Below, one piece after another: positions 1-9,714 of a stretch of DNA of 64,000 nt (position 1 is its first letter; each line of letters begins with the position of its first letter). The DNA lies in contig NZ_CP031733.1 of the NCBI RefSeq assembly GCF_003086355.1, positions 1,302,001 to 1,366,000 of the forward strand, read 5' to 3'. The notes beneath the pieces are model-generated. The model was not told the origin of the DNA and ran no database searches. It was given only the letters and a program-made list of their open reading frames with translations. The DNA comes from Streptococcus chenjunshii (lineage in GTDB: Bacteria > Bacillota > Bacilli > Lactobacillales > Streptococcaceae). The translations under genes and the position numbers were made by a program.

Positions 1-520
1 TCCATAAGCCGGTTTCCTGCCGCAAATCGACATTGATTTCCGGCATATTTGCCAGCACTATTTCTTCTTCCTCCTGATCAAACTTAAGACTCAGATTAAA
101 GGTTGCTTTCGCTTCAGGCTCGTCGATACTTGGAAAGACTTCACGTGCAAAATGACTTTCGAATTGAGTAGAAATAACCTCTTTTTGAACCCCATCGACC
201 GTATAATAAGAGGGGTACATGCCGGTCATATTATCTGTAATTTGTCCTGAAAACTCGAGAACAAGGGTCATGCTCCCGGTTTCAGGCAGCTGAACATGAA
301 CCGCTTCATGATCAGGATCCGTTTCGAATACTAAGGGAGCGTTATCCAGAAGAATAGCTGTAATAGTCAGATTTTTTTGATGAAAGGAAATGGTATTGTC
401 TAATGCTTCTCCGCTGATAGCAACATTTCCTGAGAAGCGTTTCTCTTTGCGGTTGATGTCTAGGAAAATATTATAATTTTCAGGTATGAACTTTTCAACA
501 AAGTGTTCTACAGTTTCCAT
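1..520 (-). CDS. pepN: Aminopeptidase N, N-terminal part (cut by window edge)
   Basis: Partial M1-family zinc metallo-aminopeptidase; it removes N-terminal residues from peptides in the cytoplasm. Translating the minus strand from the ATG at 520 gives METVEHFVEKFIPENYNIFLD and later FAREVFPSIDEPEAKATF, which is the conserved N-terminal beta-domain of lactococcal/streptococcal PepN leading into the ARxxFPxxDEP motif. About 173 residues of a family that is usually near 845 aa are present; the catalytic HExxH lies outside the window. An AGGA motif about 8 bases upstream supports the start. It lies downstream of phoU in the same direction. Confidence 0.93.
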   Translation of the reverse strand, partial: METVEHFVEKFIPENYNIFLDINRKEKRFSGNVAISGEALDNTISFHQKNLTITAILLDNAPLVFETDPDHEAVHVQLPETGSMTLVLEFSGQITDNMTGMYPSYYTVDGVQKEVISTQFESHFAREVFPSIDEPEAKATFNLSLKFDQEEEEIVLANMPEINVDLRQETGLW

Positions 521-562
521 AAATCTATCCTATTTCTAAATTTAAATTCTTGTTTCATTTTA

Positions 563-1216
563 TCATAATTCAACAATTTTACCAGTTTTGAGATAAACAA
601 TCCATTCGCAGATATTGCGGGCATAATCACCAATACGTTCTAAGTACATCAACACCTGAAAATATTCTTTACCGGCAAAAACGGCATCAGGAAACTTGCG
701 GATTTCCTCAACAGCTAAATTCTGAATATCAATAAAATGGTTATCAATGATTTCATCGGAAGCGGCAATTTCATAGGCCTTTTTATCATCTCCCTGAATA
801 TAAGCATTCAGCGCATCTTCCACCATGTGTTTCACTGCCTTGCCCATTTCACTGATTTTTTCTTCAACAACCGTAATTCTCTCTTCACCCTTCATCCGAA
901 TAGTCGCTTTGGCAATAGAGGAAGCGTGGTCCCCCATGCGTTCAATATCGCTCGAAGCTTTCAGCACAGTAATAACCGTCCGTAAATCATGAGAAACCGG
1001 CTGCTGCAAAGCAATCATTTCCAGAGATTTTCTTTCCAGTTTCGTTTCAAGTTCATTAATAACTTCATCTTCTTCGATCACTTCTTTTGCCAGTTCGCGA
1101 TCGTGACTGACAAAAGCTCGGACTGTTTTGTTAATCTGTCCGGCAACTTCTATCCCCATTGAATAAAACTGATTGTGCAGTTTTTCTAATTCTTCATCAA
1201 ACTTTGTTCTTAACAT
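563..1216 (-). CDS. phoU: Phosphate-uptake regulator PhoU
   Basis: 217 aa, the normal size for PhoU. The protein is all-helical with two PhoU repeats of about 90 residues each; the repeated motif E...D..I......E is visible (EEDEVINELETKLE in the first half and AASDEIIDNHFIDIQ in the second), and LERIGDYARNICEW near the C-terminus is the typical metal-binding segment. PhoU sits on the cytoplasmic face and links the Pst transporter to phosphate signalling. It is the last gene of the pst operon, 9 bases after pstB. SD GGAG precedes the ATG. Confidence 0.95.
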   Translation of the reverse strand: MLRTKFDEELEKLHNQFYSMGIEVAGQINKTVRAFVSHDRELAKEVIEEDEVINELETKLERKSLEMIALQQPVSHDLRTVITVLKASSDIERMGDHASSIAKATIRMKGEERITVVEEKISEMGKAVKHMVEDALNAYIQGDDKKAYEIAASDEIIDNHFIDIQNLAVEEIRKFPDAVFAGKEYFQVLMYLERIGDYARNICEWIVYLKTGKIVEL

Positions 1217-1225
1217 TAACTTCTC

Positions 1226-1984
1226 CTATCCAAATTTTCCAGTAATATAGTCTTCTGTTTCTTTTTTTTGCGGATTCAGGAACATTTCTTTCGTATAACC
1301 GTATTCAACTAAATCGCCTGCAAGGAAAAAACCTGTGCGTTTAGAAATGCGTGAAGCCTGCTGCATGGAACGTGTAACAACAATCATCGTATATTTATCC
1401 TGCAGTCCGTAAAGGGTATCCTCAATTTTCCCAGCAGAAATCGGATCCAGAGCTGATGTCGGTTCATCTAAAAGAATAACCTTAGCGCTGGTGGCTAAAA
1501 CCCTAGCAATGCAAACCCGCTGCTGCTGTCCGCCTGAAAGTCCCAATGCTGAATCATGCAGCCTGTCTTTAACTTCTTCCCATATCGAAGCTCCCCGAAG
1601 AGAACTTTCAACGGCCTCATCGAGGACTTGCTTATCTTTAACGCCTTTTAAACGCAAACCATAGACAACATTTTCATAAATTGTCATCGGAAATGGATTA
1701 GGCTGCTGAAAAACCATCCCGATTTCTTTGCGCAATTCAACAGTATCTGTCCGCGGACTGTAAATATTATGACCATTGTACTCAATTGAGCCTGTTAAGG
1801 TGACCTCAGGATTGAGATCACTCATCCGGTTAATAGCTCGTAAAAGGGTAGATTTCCCTGAGCCAGAAGGACCGATAAGAGCAGTAATTTCATTAGGATA
1901 AAAATCCAGTGAAACATTTTTTAAAGCCTTCTTCTCATTATAGTAAACAGACAAATCGCTGATTTTTAAAATAGGTTCTGTCAT
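1226..1984 (-). CDS. pstB: Phosphate ABC transporter ATP-binding protein PstB (second copy)
   Basis: 252 aa. Walker [10 protein letters not shown], signature LSGGQQQR, Walker [14 protein letters not shown] and a switch position reading VVTRSMQQ are visible. The usual H-loop histidine (VTHNMQQA in the neighbouring PstB) is replaced by Arg-Ser here, so this paralogue may be a weak or accessory ATPase. It energises inorganic phosphate import together with PstC and PstA. Two tandem pstB genes are common in streptococci. It follows the other pstB by 11 bases. Confidence 0.95.
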   Translation of the reverse strand: MTEPILKISDLSVYYNEKKALKNVSLDFYPNEITALIGPSGSGKSTLLRAINRMSDLNPEVTLTGSIEYNGHNIYSPRTDTVELRKEIGMVFQQPNPFPMTIYENVVYGLRLKGVKDKQVLDEAVESSLRGASIWEEVKDRLHDSALGLSGGQQQRVCIARVLATSAKVILLDEPTSALDPISAGKIEDTLYGLQDKYTMIVVTRSMQQASRISKRTGFFLAGDLVEYGYTKEMFLNPQKKETEDYITGKFG

Positions 1985-1995
1985 TTCTTACCTTT

Positions 1996-2799
1996 CTAAC
2001 CAAAGTGTCCGGAAACATAATCGCTGGTAGAACGCAATTTCGCATTTTGAAAGACATCATTGGTCTTATCATATTCAATCAAGTCACCCAGGTAAAAGAA
2101 AGCCGTATAGTCACTAGCTCGGGCAGCCTGCTGCATATTATGCGTCACAATGATAATGGTGTAGTCTTTTCTCAATTCAAACATCGTTTCTTCCAGCTGC
2201 ATGGTTGCAATAGGATCAAGAGCAGAGGCCGGTTCATCCATAAGAAGAATATCAGGTTTTACAGAAATAGCACGGGCAATGCAAAGCCGCTGCTGCTGCC
2301 CGCCTGAAAGCATTAGAGCTGATTTGTGCAGGTCATCTTTGACCTGGTCCCAAAGAGCAGCCTGTTTTAAGGAAGTCTCAACGATTTCGTCCAAAATGTT
2401 TTTGTCTCTGATACCAGCACGTTCATGAGCAAATGTGATGTTTTTATAAACAGATTTAGCAAAAGGATTTGGTCTTTGAAACACCATACCGATATGCTTG
2501 CGCATTTCATAAACATTGATTTCCGGCCGGTTAACATCAATCCCTTCATAAAGGACCTGACCTGTAACACGGGCAATATCAATGGTATCATTCATGCGGT
2601 TCAGACTGCGCAGATAGGTCGATTTTCCTGAACCCGAAGGGCCGATTAATGCCGTAATTTTATTTTTTTCAAACTGCATGTCTATACCTTTAATCGACTC
2701 ATTGCTGCCATAATAAACATGCAGATCTTTTGTTTCCAAAGCAATTTTATCCTGAGGAAAAGTAATGATATGCTTTTCATTCCAATTATATTCAGCCAC
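1996..2799 (-). CDS. pstB: Phosphate ABC transporter ATP-binding protein PstB (first copy), GTG start
   Basis: 267 aa from the GTG at 2799. Walker [10 protein letters not shown], signature [14 protein letters not shown], Walker B ILLMDEPASALDP and H-loop THNMQQA are all intact. The open frame continues 25 codons further upstream, but those codons (reading LPSFSYGFFNGLCIL) come from a mobile repeat and are not conserved protein. An AAAGGAG Shine-Dalgarno 8 bases before GTG GCT GAA TAT AAT fixes the start. The repeat separates this gene from pstA, so the operon has a 280-base gap here. Confidence 0.93.
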   Translation of the reverse strand: MAEYNWNEKHIITFPQDKIALETKDLHVYYGSNESIKGIDMQFEKNKITALIGPSGSGKSTYLRSLNRMNDTIDIARVTGQVLYEGIDVNRPEINVYEMRKHIGMVFQRPNPFAKSVYKNITFAHERAGIRDKNILDEIVETSLKQAALWDQVKDDLHKSALMLSGGQQQRLCIARAISVKPDILLMDEPASALDPIATMQLEETMFELRKDYTIIIVTHNMQQAARASDYTAFFYLGDLIEYDKTNDVFQNAKLRSTSDYVSGHFG

Positions 2800-2813
2800 T
2801 GCTTTCTCCTTTA

Positions 2814-3039
2814 CCAAGATACAAAGGCCGTTAAAAAATCCGTATGAAAATGACGGTAAGTCCGAAATCTTCAATTTCGATGACGCACCTCTGTCAGGAC
2901 GACTAGAAGGGCGCAGTCTGCTTTAAGACGGCAAAGTCTTCGGACGTCTGCGGCAGGCTGATGTTTAAGTCAGCACTGGATCATACCTTTTTTCACTAAG
3001 ATTTTAGGCCGTGTTCAGTTCCACCAAGATACAAAGGCT
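2814..3039 (-). repeat. SD-adjacent modular repeat, A variant plus end remnant
   Basis: One long unit of the window's main repeat family lies between pstA and pstB. The CAAGATACAAAGGCC end faces pstB and starts about 15 bases from its GTG. The distal end reads TCACTAAGATTTTAGGCCGTGTTCAGTT and is followed by a second, truncated CACCAAGATACAAAGGC. The core contains the self-complementary GAAATCTTCAATTTCG. The ends AAAATCCGTATGAAAA and TTTTTTCACTAAGATTTT are inverted relative to each other, so the transcript can fold as one long hairpin. Confidence 0.85.
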
Positions 3040-3078
3040 ATTATTGGGGGAATTCTATAAGTTAATTACTATGATGAA

Positions 3079-3966
3079 TTAGGCCGCGGATGTTAATTTT
3101 TCGTGAAGTTTCTTACCGATGAAGCGTGCAGACAGGTTGAAGAGCAATATAAAGACCAATAAAACGGCTGCACTTCCCTCCGAAACCTGTGTGGCATCGG
3201 GGATCGTCCCCTCACTGTTAACTTTCCAAATATGAACAGCCAAAGTCTCCGACTGACGGAAAATAGAAATCGGGCTGGTCACACTAAGCGGATTCCAATT
3301 AGACCAATCCAATGCCGGCGCAGACTGTCCTGCTGTATATATCAAAGCTGCTGCCTCGCCGAAAATCCGCCCTGAAGCCAGAACAATACCTGTGACAATT
3401 CCAGGAAGTGCCTCAGGAACGACTACATGAAGAACAGTTTCCCAGCGTGAGATTCCCAAAGCTAAGCCAGCCTCCCGCTGAGTGTGATGGACTGTGCGCA
3501 GACTGTCTTCAACATTGCGTGTCATCATCGGAAGATTAAAAACAGTTAAGGCAAGGGCACCAGAAATGATAGAAAAACCGTAACCGAACTGAACAACAAA
3601 AATCAGGTAGCCAAAAAGTCCAACAACAACTGACGGCAGTGAAGATAAAATTTCAATACAGGTTCTGATAAAATTGGTTATCGGACCTTTTTTGGCATAT
3701 TCAGCTAAATAAATTCCTGCTCCCATCGATAAAGGCACCGAAATAATCAAGGTTACAACTAAAAGGAAGAAAGAGTTATAGAGCTGAATGCCAATACCGC
3801 CGCCTGCTTCGTACGAAGAAGAACGTCCTGTCAGAAACTGCCAGTTAACATTGGGCAGACCTCTGACAAGGATATAAAGCAAAAGAGAAGTGAGAATAGC
3901 TACGATAATGCCTGCGATTGTGTAAAGCAGTCCTGTGGCTAATTTATCTATTTTTTTAGCGTGCAT
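3079..3966 (-). CDS. pstA: Phosphate ABC transporter permease PstA
   Basis: 295 aa membrane protein with about six hydrophobic helices. The binding-protein-dependent permease (EAA) loop is visible as REAGLALGISRWETVLHVVVPEALPGIVTG. It forms the channel for phosphate with PstC. Its start overlaps the end of pstC by 11 bases, which implies translational coupling. Downstream, a repeat element interrupts the operon before pstB. Confidence 0.96.
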   Translation of the reverse strand: MHAKKIDKLATGLLYTIAGIIVAILTSLLLYILVRGLPNVNWQFLTGRSSSYEAGGGIGIQLYNSFFLLVVTLIISVPLSMGAGIYLAEYAKKGPITNFIRTCIEILSSLPSVVVGLFGYLIFVVQFGYGFSIISGALALTVFNLPMMTRNVEDSLRTVHHTQREAGLALGISRWETVLHVVVPEALPGIVTGIVLASGRIFGEAAALIYTAGQSAPALDWSNWNPLSVTSPISIFRQSETLAVHIWKVNSEGTIPDATQVSEGSAAVLLVFILLFNLSARFIGKKLHEKLTSAA

Positions 3967-4891
3967 AGTTTTTCTTACCTTCCCTTGTAATCATTTTGAT
4001 CAGTGTATTAAACGCCAGACTCATCAGCAGTAATACCAGAGCAAGAGACCAAAGAACATTATTTTCAACAGTTCCCATGACAGTGTTGCCGATCCCCATG
4101 GTTAAAACTGAAGTCAGAGTTGCTGCCGGCGTGGTTAAAGAAGTCGGCATAACAGCAGAATTTCCGACAACCATTTGAATAGCCAAAGCTTCACCGAAAG
4201 CGCGGGCCATTCCAAAAACAACAGCGGTAAAAATACCAGGTTTGGCCGCATTTAAAATAACCCGCCAAATAGTCTGCCAGCGCGTTGCTCCCATAGCAAG
4301 ACTGGCTTCCTTATAATGTCTTGGGACGGCTTTTAGACTATCGACAGTCATAAAGGTAACAGTAGGTAAAATCATTACGAAAAGGACAAAAACGCCTGAC
4401 AATATTCCAAAGCCTGTCCCGCCAAAAATCGACCGGACAAAAGGAACGATAATCTGCAGACCGATAAAACCATAAACAACAGAAGGGATGCCTACCAGCA
4501 ATTCGACGGTAGGCTGTAAAATTTTAGCACCGTACTTAGGCGAAATCTCTGTCATAAAAACAGCAGCGCCGATGGCAAAAGGCGTAGCAATCAAGGCCGA
4601 TAATATCGTTACGATGAAAGAACCCAAAATCATAGGAAGGGCCCCCAATAACGGTTTGCCTGCAGCATCTTTAATATTAGGCTGCCACTGAGTTCCGAAA
4701 AGAAATTTAAGAGGATTGATTTTATCAACAAAAAAGGTTGACAGACCTTTTTGCGCCACAAAAATTAAAATCATAGCGACAATAAAGACGATTAATATTA
4801 AACAAAGAAAGGTAATCGTTTTTCCAAACTTTTCTAAGCGGGAATTTTTAGAAGATGACACTAATTTTTTAGCAAGTTCTTGATTTTGCAT
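3956..4891 (-). CDS. pstC: Phosphate ABC transporter permease PstC
   Basis: 311 aa membrane protein with an N-terminal helix and five further hydrophobic segments; EAA loop KEASLAMGATRWQTIWRVILNAAKPG. Partner of PstA in the inner membrane channel. It lies 57 bases after pstS and shares its promoter. Length and motifs are normal for the family. Confidence 0.96.
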   Translation of the reverse strand: MQNQELAKKLVSSSKNSRLEKFGKTITFLCLILIVFIVAMILIFVAQKGLSTFFVDKINPLKFLFGTQWQPNIKDAAGKPLLGALPMILGSFIVTILSALIATPFAIGAAVFMTEISPKYGAKILQPTVELLVGIPSVVYGFIGLQIIVPFVRSIFGGTGFGILSGVFVLFVMILPTVTFMTVDSLKAVPRHYKEASLAMGATRWQTIWRVILNAAKPGIFTAVVFGMARAFGEALAIQMVVGNSAVMPTSLTTPAATLTSVLTMGIGNTVMGTVENNVLWSLALVLLLMSLAFNTLIKMITREGKKNYAR

Positions 4892-4948
4892 AGCTACTCC
4901 TTATATTAAGATTAGACATCTTTTACCAGTTAAAAAGGCTTCAGCAGA

Positions 4949-5821
4949 TCACTTAGGACTTACTGTACCATCAGCACTTTTAACAACCTTCATGTCATTC
5001 ATGGAAATGTAGCCCATACTGACAACGATGCCGTCTTGGACCTCATCTGACATCATATAATCTAAAAACTCTTTAGTCAGACCGGTCGGCTCGCCTTTGG
5101 TATACATATGTTCGTAAGACCAAAGCGGCCAATCATTGGTAGCAACATTTTCAACTGTTGCCGCAAAACCATTTAATTTCATGCTTTTAACAGAATCATC
5201 CACATAAGCAAAGGCCAGGTAAGAAATCGCACCGGGGGTCTGGGAGATGATGCTTTTCACCATCCCGTTTGAATCCTGTTCCTGACTTTGCAGAGCCGAT
5301 TCTCCGTCCATGATCACACTGTCAAAAGTTGAGCGTGAGCCTGAACTGGCCGCCCGGTTAATGACTGAAATTTCCAAGTCTTTCCCGCCAACCTGTTTCC
5401 AATTTTTATATTCACCGGTAAAAATTTTGCGGAGCTGCTCTGTTGTTAAGTCTGAAACATCGACTTCTTTGTTAACAATTACCGCTAAACCGGCAACTCC
5501 CACCTGATGATCCGTCAGCTTACTGGCATCAATACCGTCTTTTTCTTCAGCAAAAACATCACTGTTGCCAATTTGCACTGCTCCGGATTGGACCTGAGAT
5601 AAGCCTGTGCCCGAACCTCCGCCTTGAACATTGACGGTTTTGCCGATATTGAGATGGGAAAACTCATCTGAAGCAGCTTCGACTAAGGGCTGCAAAGCTG
5701 TTGAACCAACACTCGTTATCGACTGCCCGCGATCAATCCAGCTGGCGCAGGCTGAGAGGATAAATAAACCCACTCCTGCTAACACTAATAAGCTTATTTT
5801 CTGATTCTTTTTTAATTTCAT
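4949..5821 (-). CDS. pstS: Phosphate-binding lipoprotein PstS
   Basis: 290 aa. The N-terminus is a lipoprotein signal (KLKKNQKIS, hydrophobic run, lipobox LSAC with Cys25). Phosphate-binding loops are visible: [14 protein letters not shown] near residue 36, [14 protein letters not shown], and [13 protein letters not shown]. It captures phosphate outside the membrane and passes it to PstC/PstA. It is the first gene of the pst operon and is preceded by its own promoter. Confidence 0.96.
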   Translation of the reverse strand: MKLKKNQKISLLVLAGVGLFILSACASWIDRGQSITSVGSTALQPLVEAASDEFSHLNIGKTVNVQGGGSGTGLSQVQSGAVQIGNSDVFAEEKDGIDASKLTDHQVGVAGLAVIVNKEVDVSDLTTEQLRKIFTGEYKNWKQVGGKDLEISVINRAASSGSRSTFDSVIMDGESALQSQEQDSNGMVKSIISQTPGAISYLAFAYVDDSVKSMKLNGFAATVENVATNDWPLWSYEHMYTKGEPTGLTKEFLDYMMSDEVQDGIVVSMGYISMNDMKVVKSADGTVSPK

Positions 5822-5881
5822 TGGTCATTTCCTATTCATTATCAAAAAATCATTTTATGAAGACTGTCTCTTCATATTCAA

Positions 5882-5910
5882 ATATTAACATAACTGATAG
5901 GCCTTTGCAA
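5882..5910 (-). promoter_or_regulatory. Probable pst operon promoter
   Basis: On the minus strand TTGCAA and TAATAT are separated by 17 bases and lie about 60 bases upstream of the pstS start. I do not recognise a clear Pho box, so phosphate control is inferred only from the operon's function. Confidence 0.6.
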
Positions 5911-5950
5911 AGAGCTGCCCAGCTTAAAATGAAATTGTATTCAATAACAG

Positions 5951-7270
5951 TTAAGCATAAAAACGGAGCCCCTTGGGGAAATAATTTTTGATGGTATGCC
6001 CGACAACCTTTGCAAAACCAAGACCATTCCCTTTGACACAAAGCTGGTACCATCCGTTAGGGTACGTATCTGTTAAAAAAATAATATCTCCCGAGACATA
6101 GCGCTTAAACTGTTCTATATCAATTTCTATAGACTGTTCTATGTCATGCTTAGGGAGAGCTAATCCCAAGGCAAAAGACGGTTCGAAGCGCTTTTTCTTA
6201 AATGTTCCCAGATGCAGACCGTTGCGAGCAATTTTCAAACCGGACAAATCAGGAAGACCGTCAGGAAGAAGATAGAGATTAGCTCCAAAAGTCTGTAAAA
6301 GCCCCTTTAAAGGACGCTTTAGATGTTTAGCCGCAAACTCCTGCCAAAGCTGGGCTTCTTCTCTGGTCAAGTTAGATTTTCCGCGGGGCAATGAAACTGC
6401 TTTTTCGTCTCTGTTATCTTTTATTTTAGCGATGAACTGACCCTCGCCTTTAAAACGATGCGGATACATACGAGCTGCCTCAGGCAGGCCAATTCCTTCG
6501 GTCATGCCATTCAATTTAGGGAGCTCAACAATATCCAGATAATCATACTCCTGCAGCAGCCAGCTGACCACTTCCTCGTTTTCTTCCGGAGACCAGGTGC
6601 AGGTTGAGTAAACAAGCTGCCCTCCATAAGCGAGCATAGGAATTGCCTCTCGTAGAATCTGCTTCTGCAAATCTGCACACTTAGCCGGCAGAGAGTCCTG
6701 CCAATTGCGAACAGCTTCAGGTTCCTTCCGAAACATACCTTCACCGGAACAGGGGGCATCAAAAACAATAAGGTCAAAATAATGCCTGAAGGTTTTAGCT
6801 AAATTTTGTGCTGATTCATTAGTCACAACAACATTTTGAGCCCCAAAACGTTCAATGTTTTCAACAAGACTTTTGCAGCGTTTAGAAGAAATCTCATTGC
6901 TGACAAGGATTCCCGTGTTATCTAAATATGAAAGGATATGTGTCGACTTGCCCCCGGGCGCTGCGGCCAAATCAAGAACTCTCATGCCTTTTTTCGGAGC
7001 TGCTGCCTGCCCCACCATCTGGGCAGCAGGTTCTTGCGAATAAACCAAGCCTGTTACATGTTCAGCAGATTTTCCGGAAATTTTTCCATAGTGTCCCCAG
7101 TCAGTATTGGGGATAGTACAGGAAAAAGACTGCTGGCTCTTTTTAAGAGGGTTGGTTCGAAAAGCGGGGACAGGCTCTTCTTTTAAGCTGGCAAAAAAAG
7201 CTGCTGCTTCTTGGCCTAATAGCTCTTGGTATTTTTGAATAAATGCGTCTGGTAGTATCTTCATACACAA
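5951..7270 (-). CDS. rsmF: 16S rRNA m5C methyltransferase, RsmF/RsmB-NOP2 family
   Basis: 439 aa. SAM-binding motif I is DLAAAPGGKSTHI, and the two NOP2/Sun cysteine motifs are DAPCSGEGMFRKEPE and YSTCTWSPEENEEVV. The C-terminal 150 residues match in layout the extension found in Gram-positive RsmF-like enzymes. It methylates a cytosine of 16S rRNA using S-adenosylmethionine; which cytosine cannot be told from sequence. It is the last gene of a housekeeping run that starts at truB. Confidence 0.88.
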   Translation of the reverse strand: MCMKILPDAFIQKYQELLGQEAAAFFASLKEEPVPAFRTNPLKKSQQSFSCTIPNTDWGHYGKISGKSAEHVTGLVYSQEPAAQMVGQAAAPKKGMRVLDLAAAPGGKSTHILSYLDNTGILVSNEISSKRCKSLVENIERFGAQNVVVTNESAQNLAKTFRHYFDLIVFDAPCSGEGMFRKEPEAVRNWQDSLPAKCADLQKQILREAIPMLAYGGQLVYSTCTWSPEENEEVVSWLLQEYDYLDIVELPKLNGMTEGIGLPEAARMYPHRFKGEGQFIAKIKDNRDEKAVSLPRGKSNLTREEAQLWQEFAAKHLKRPLKGLLQTFGANLYLLPDGLPDLSGLKIARNGLHLGTFKKKRFEPSFALGLALPKHDIEQSIEIDIEQFKRYVSGDIIFLTDTYPNGWYQLCVKGNGLGFAKVVGHTIKNYFPKGLRFYA

Positions 7271-7289
7271 TCTTTTTCTTTTTTTACAA

Positions 7290-8048
7290 TTATTTTATAA
7301 ACTGCTGGATAGCTTTCAGTTTTTGCTCGGGGACAAACATCACCATTTGTCTGCTTTTAAAATCAGGTTTTTGACCGTCAAGGGTCAGCAACCGATAACC
7401 GAGTTTTTCGCCCATGATAAAGGCTGCTGCATAATCCCAAGGCTGAATATAAGAAAAGTAAGCCAGCAATCGGCCGGACATAACATGCGACATGCTGATT
7501 CCGGCACCGCCGTAAACACGGACCCCCAATGTCTGTCTGGATAAGTCACGAATCCCGTGTATATTTTCAGCATACATACTGGAATTAGCACCGATTAGGC
7601 AGCGGTTGAAAGGTTTATCCCTATAAGAAAAGAGTTTTTTATCATTCGCATAGACATCAAAACGGCCGCCTCCGGCATAGAGAACGTCATTCATGACATC
7701 GTAAATAAGCCCAAAACGCCCAACACCGTCTTCATAATAGGCGATCATAACAGCAAAGTTCTCTCTCTGAACAATAAAATTAACCGTTCCGTCAATCGGA
7801 TCCAAAATCCAGACATGCCCATCTGTAATCGGATGCCGGACGCCATTCTCCTCTGCCATCACATTGTCTTCTGGATAAGCTGTTTTTATTTTGGCTATTA
7901 GCAATTCCTGCGCATTTTTATCCAGATTGGTCACCAGATCATCAAACCGTGTTTTTTCTTCAATCTTTAGATTTTCTGTCATTTCTGACCGGATAAAGCT
8001 CCCAGCTTCCCGTATAAGTGTTTTTGCAAATGTAAATTTAGTTTCCAA
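7290..8048 (-). CDS. suhB: Inositol-monophosphatase family protein (SuhB-like)
   Basis: About 252 aa if translation begins at the TTG at 8048. Family motifs are present: [19 protein letters not shown] (the Mg-binding DPIDGT) and [15 protein letters not shown]. It hydrolyses a phosphate monoester such as inositol-1-phosphate or a sugar phosphate; the true substrate is not evident. The open frame extends 27 codons upstream, but that stretch is inside the UPF0223 gene. TTG preceded by AAAGGA 10 bases upstream gives the usual N-terminus [15 protein letters not shown]. The TTG overlaps the end of the upstream gene. Confidence 0.85.
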   Translation of the reverse strand: METKFTFAKTLIREAGSFIRSEMTENLKIEEKTRFDDLVTNLDKNAQELLIAKIKTAYPEDNVMAEENGVRHPITDGHVWILDPIDGTVNFIVQRENFAVMIAYYEDGVGRFGLIYDVMNDVLYAGGGRFDVYANDKKLFSYRDKPFNRCLIGANSSMYAENIHGIRDLSRQTLGVRVYGGAGISMSHVMSGRLLAYFSYIQPWDYAAAFIMGEKLGYRLLTLDGQKPDFKSRQMVMFVPEQKLKAIQQFIK

Positions 8049-8316
8049 GAGAAATAAATCCTTTTTCCTTTTCTTTAGCCGCTTTAACAGCACGGTAAGC
8101 AGAATAACCGCTGCTGCGTTCAAAGGCACGGTCTATCCTTTTTTCCTGGCCCTTGCTTTTGACGATTTTTTTAAAATCAGCATAGCTCTCCAGCAAGGCC
8201 GTAACAGAAACTTTGCTTTCATAAGCTTTTTCAACTTGATTCAAAAAATAAAGCACTGATACTATTTCTTCAGTGCTCCAGCTTGTATCGAGCGGATAGC
8301 TGTAATTCTTACTCAT
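8038..8316 (-). CDS. UPF0223 family small protein
   Basis: 92 aa, [22 protein letters not shown]. The pattern of YPLDxxWST, a central basic helix and a C-terminal [13 protein letters not shown] is that of the UPF0223 family, for which no function is known to me. A GGGAG Shine-Dalgarno supports this ATG rather than one four codons upstream. It overlaps the spx stop by 8 bases and the next gene's TTG start, so spx, this gene and the phosphatase are probably translated in a coupled way. Confidence 0.85.
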   Translation of the reverse strand: MSKNYSYPLDTSWSTEEIVSVLYFLNQVEKAYESKVSVTALLESYADFKKIVKSKGQEKRIDRAFERSSGYSAYRAVKAAKEKEKGFISLGN

Positions 8317-8722
8317 CTTCTCCCTCAATTTCAGCTCTTATAGTCGCCTGCCGCAGCTCTTGTTTGCGGTAATCACGCGATAAAAAGGCACGAATTTCAT
8401 CTTCATTAAAACCAATCTGCATCCGTTTCTTATCCATTATAATCGGACGGCGCAAAAGACTCGGATTTTCTGCAATTAGCTGAATTAAAGCAGAGATTGA
8501 CAGCTCATCTACATCGATATCCAGTTTCTGAAAAACTTTTGACCGTCTGGAAATAATATCTTCTGTTCCATTTTCAGTAAAAGATAAAATTCTCAGCAGC
8601 TCCTCCCGGCTGAGCGGGCTCGTGATAATATTATGCTCTTCAAATGCAACTTCGTGCTTCGTCAGCCAGGTTCGCGCCTTACGGCAGCTTGTGCAGCTTG
8701 GTGATAAAAATAAGGTAACCAT
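8309..8722 (-). CDS. spxA1: Spx family transcriptional regulator (SpxA1-like)
   Basis: 137 aa. The CxxC redox switch is SPSCTSC (Cys10/Cys13) and the ArsC-like fold motif is [17 protein letters not shown]. Spx proteins bind the alpha C-terminal domain of RNA polymerase and redirect transcription under thiol and cell-envelope stress; ClpXP controls their level. Streptococci carry two Spx proteins; the link to ribF/truB is where I remember SpxA1 in S. mutans, so the symbol is an inference from context. Confidence 0.88.
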   Translation of the reverse strand: MVTLFLSPSCTSCRKARTWLTKHEVAFEEHNIITSPLSREELLRILSFTENGTEDIISRRSKVFQKLDIDVDELSISALIQLIAENPSLLRRPIIMDKKRMQIGFNEDEIRAFLSRDYRKQELRQATIRAEIEGEDE

Positions 8723-8765
8723 TCTTTGCCCCTTAACTATTACTTACTAAATATTATACAAGATT

Positions 8766-9698
8766 TTATCCTTCTTGGCTATCCTTTTTCCAATTCAGTG
8801 CCCTTTCCTTATCAGAATGCAATTGAGCCACCAACGCATCAATGCTCTCAAACTTAATCATATCACGAATCTTTTCCAGCCAAATAATTTCAAGCGACTC
8901 GCCGTAAATATCCTCTTCAAAATCAAAGATATGGACTTCTAAACGCAGTTCTGTCCCGCCAAATGTTATATTTTTTCCGATACTGGTCATGGAACGGTAA
9001 GCACTGCCGTTGATAAGCACATCAGAAACATAGACGCCGTCAGCTGGCAAAAAAGTACGGTCAAGCGGAGCCAGGTTAGCTGTCGGGAAGCCAATTGTTC
9101 GGCCCCGAGCATCGCCATGAACAACCAGTCCCCGAGTTGAGAACTCATAGCCCAATAAGTCATTGGCCTGTGCGACATCGCCAGTGTTCAGTAACTGCCT
9201 AATTTGCGTAGAGCTGATCTTCTTTTGATGTTTTTGCACTTCAGGGACTGTGACAACTCGGCCCTTAAAATACTGTTCCAAATAGTCGCCGCCGGCACGG
9301 TCATGCCCGAATTTATAATCAAAACCGATAACAACTGTCTTAGCACGCAGAGCTTCAATATAGTTCTGGATAAATTCCGCTGCTGACAGCTGTGAAAAAC
9401 GGGTTGTGAAATTCAGTAAATAAAGCTTATCTACTCCGTATTGAGCAAATTTTTCATGGCGTTTTTGAGGGGAGGTCAAGTGGAGTAACAGCTCAGGCTG
9501 AAAACGGACAAAAGCCAAACGCGGTGATTCGTTAAAAGTTAGGACGACCACTTTAAGTTTATCTCGCACCGCAAGCTCTCTCGCTTTCTCAAACAAGGCC
9601 TTATGTCCTAAATGCAGACCGTCAAAATAGCCCAAAACCAGAATTGTATCCTGTTCTTCCTTAATCTCTGTATAATCTTTAATCTCTCGGATTTCCAT
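8766..9698 (-). CDS. ribF: Bifunctional riboflavin kinase / FAD synthetase
   Basis: 310 aa. The N-terminal nucleotidyltransferase has LGYFDGLHLGHKALFEKA and the SSTQIRQLL motif (ISSTQIRQLLNTGDV); the C-terminal kinase domain has GRTIGFPTANL and LPADGVYVS. It phosphorylates riboflavin to FMN and adenylates FMN to FAD in the cytoplasm. It lies 16 bases after truB, the usual truB-ribF pair of Gram-positive bacteria. Confidence 0.96.
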   Translation of the reverse strand: MEIREIKDYTEIKEEQDTILVLGYFDGLHLGHKALFEKARELAVRDKLKVVVLTFNESPRLAFVRFQPELLLHLTSPQKRHEKFAQYGVDKLYLLNFTTRFSQLSAAEFIQNYIEALRAKTVVIGFDYKFGHDRAGGDYLEQYFKGRVVTVPEVQKHQKKISSTQIRQLLNTGDVAQANDLLGYEFSTRGLVVHGDARGRTIGFPTANLAPLDRTFLPADGVYVSDVLINGSAYRSMTSIGKNITFGGTELRLEVHIFDFEEDIYGESLEIIWLEKIRDMIKFESIDALVAQLHSDKERALNWKKDSQEG

Positions 9699-9714
9699 TA
9701 TCTTTCCATTCTAA

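Noticed and set aside
2800..2874. N-terminal extension of pstB (and similar extensions of CDF, UbiB kinase, NmrA-like genes)
   Set aside because: The extra codons come from the repeat (common reading FNGLCIL) and the real SD/start lies downstream of it.
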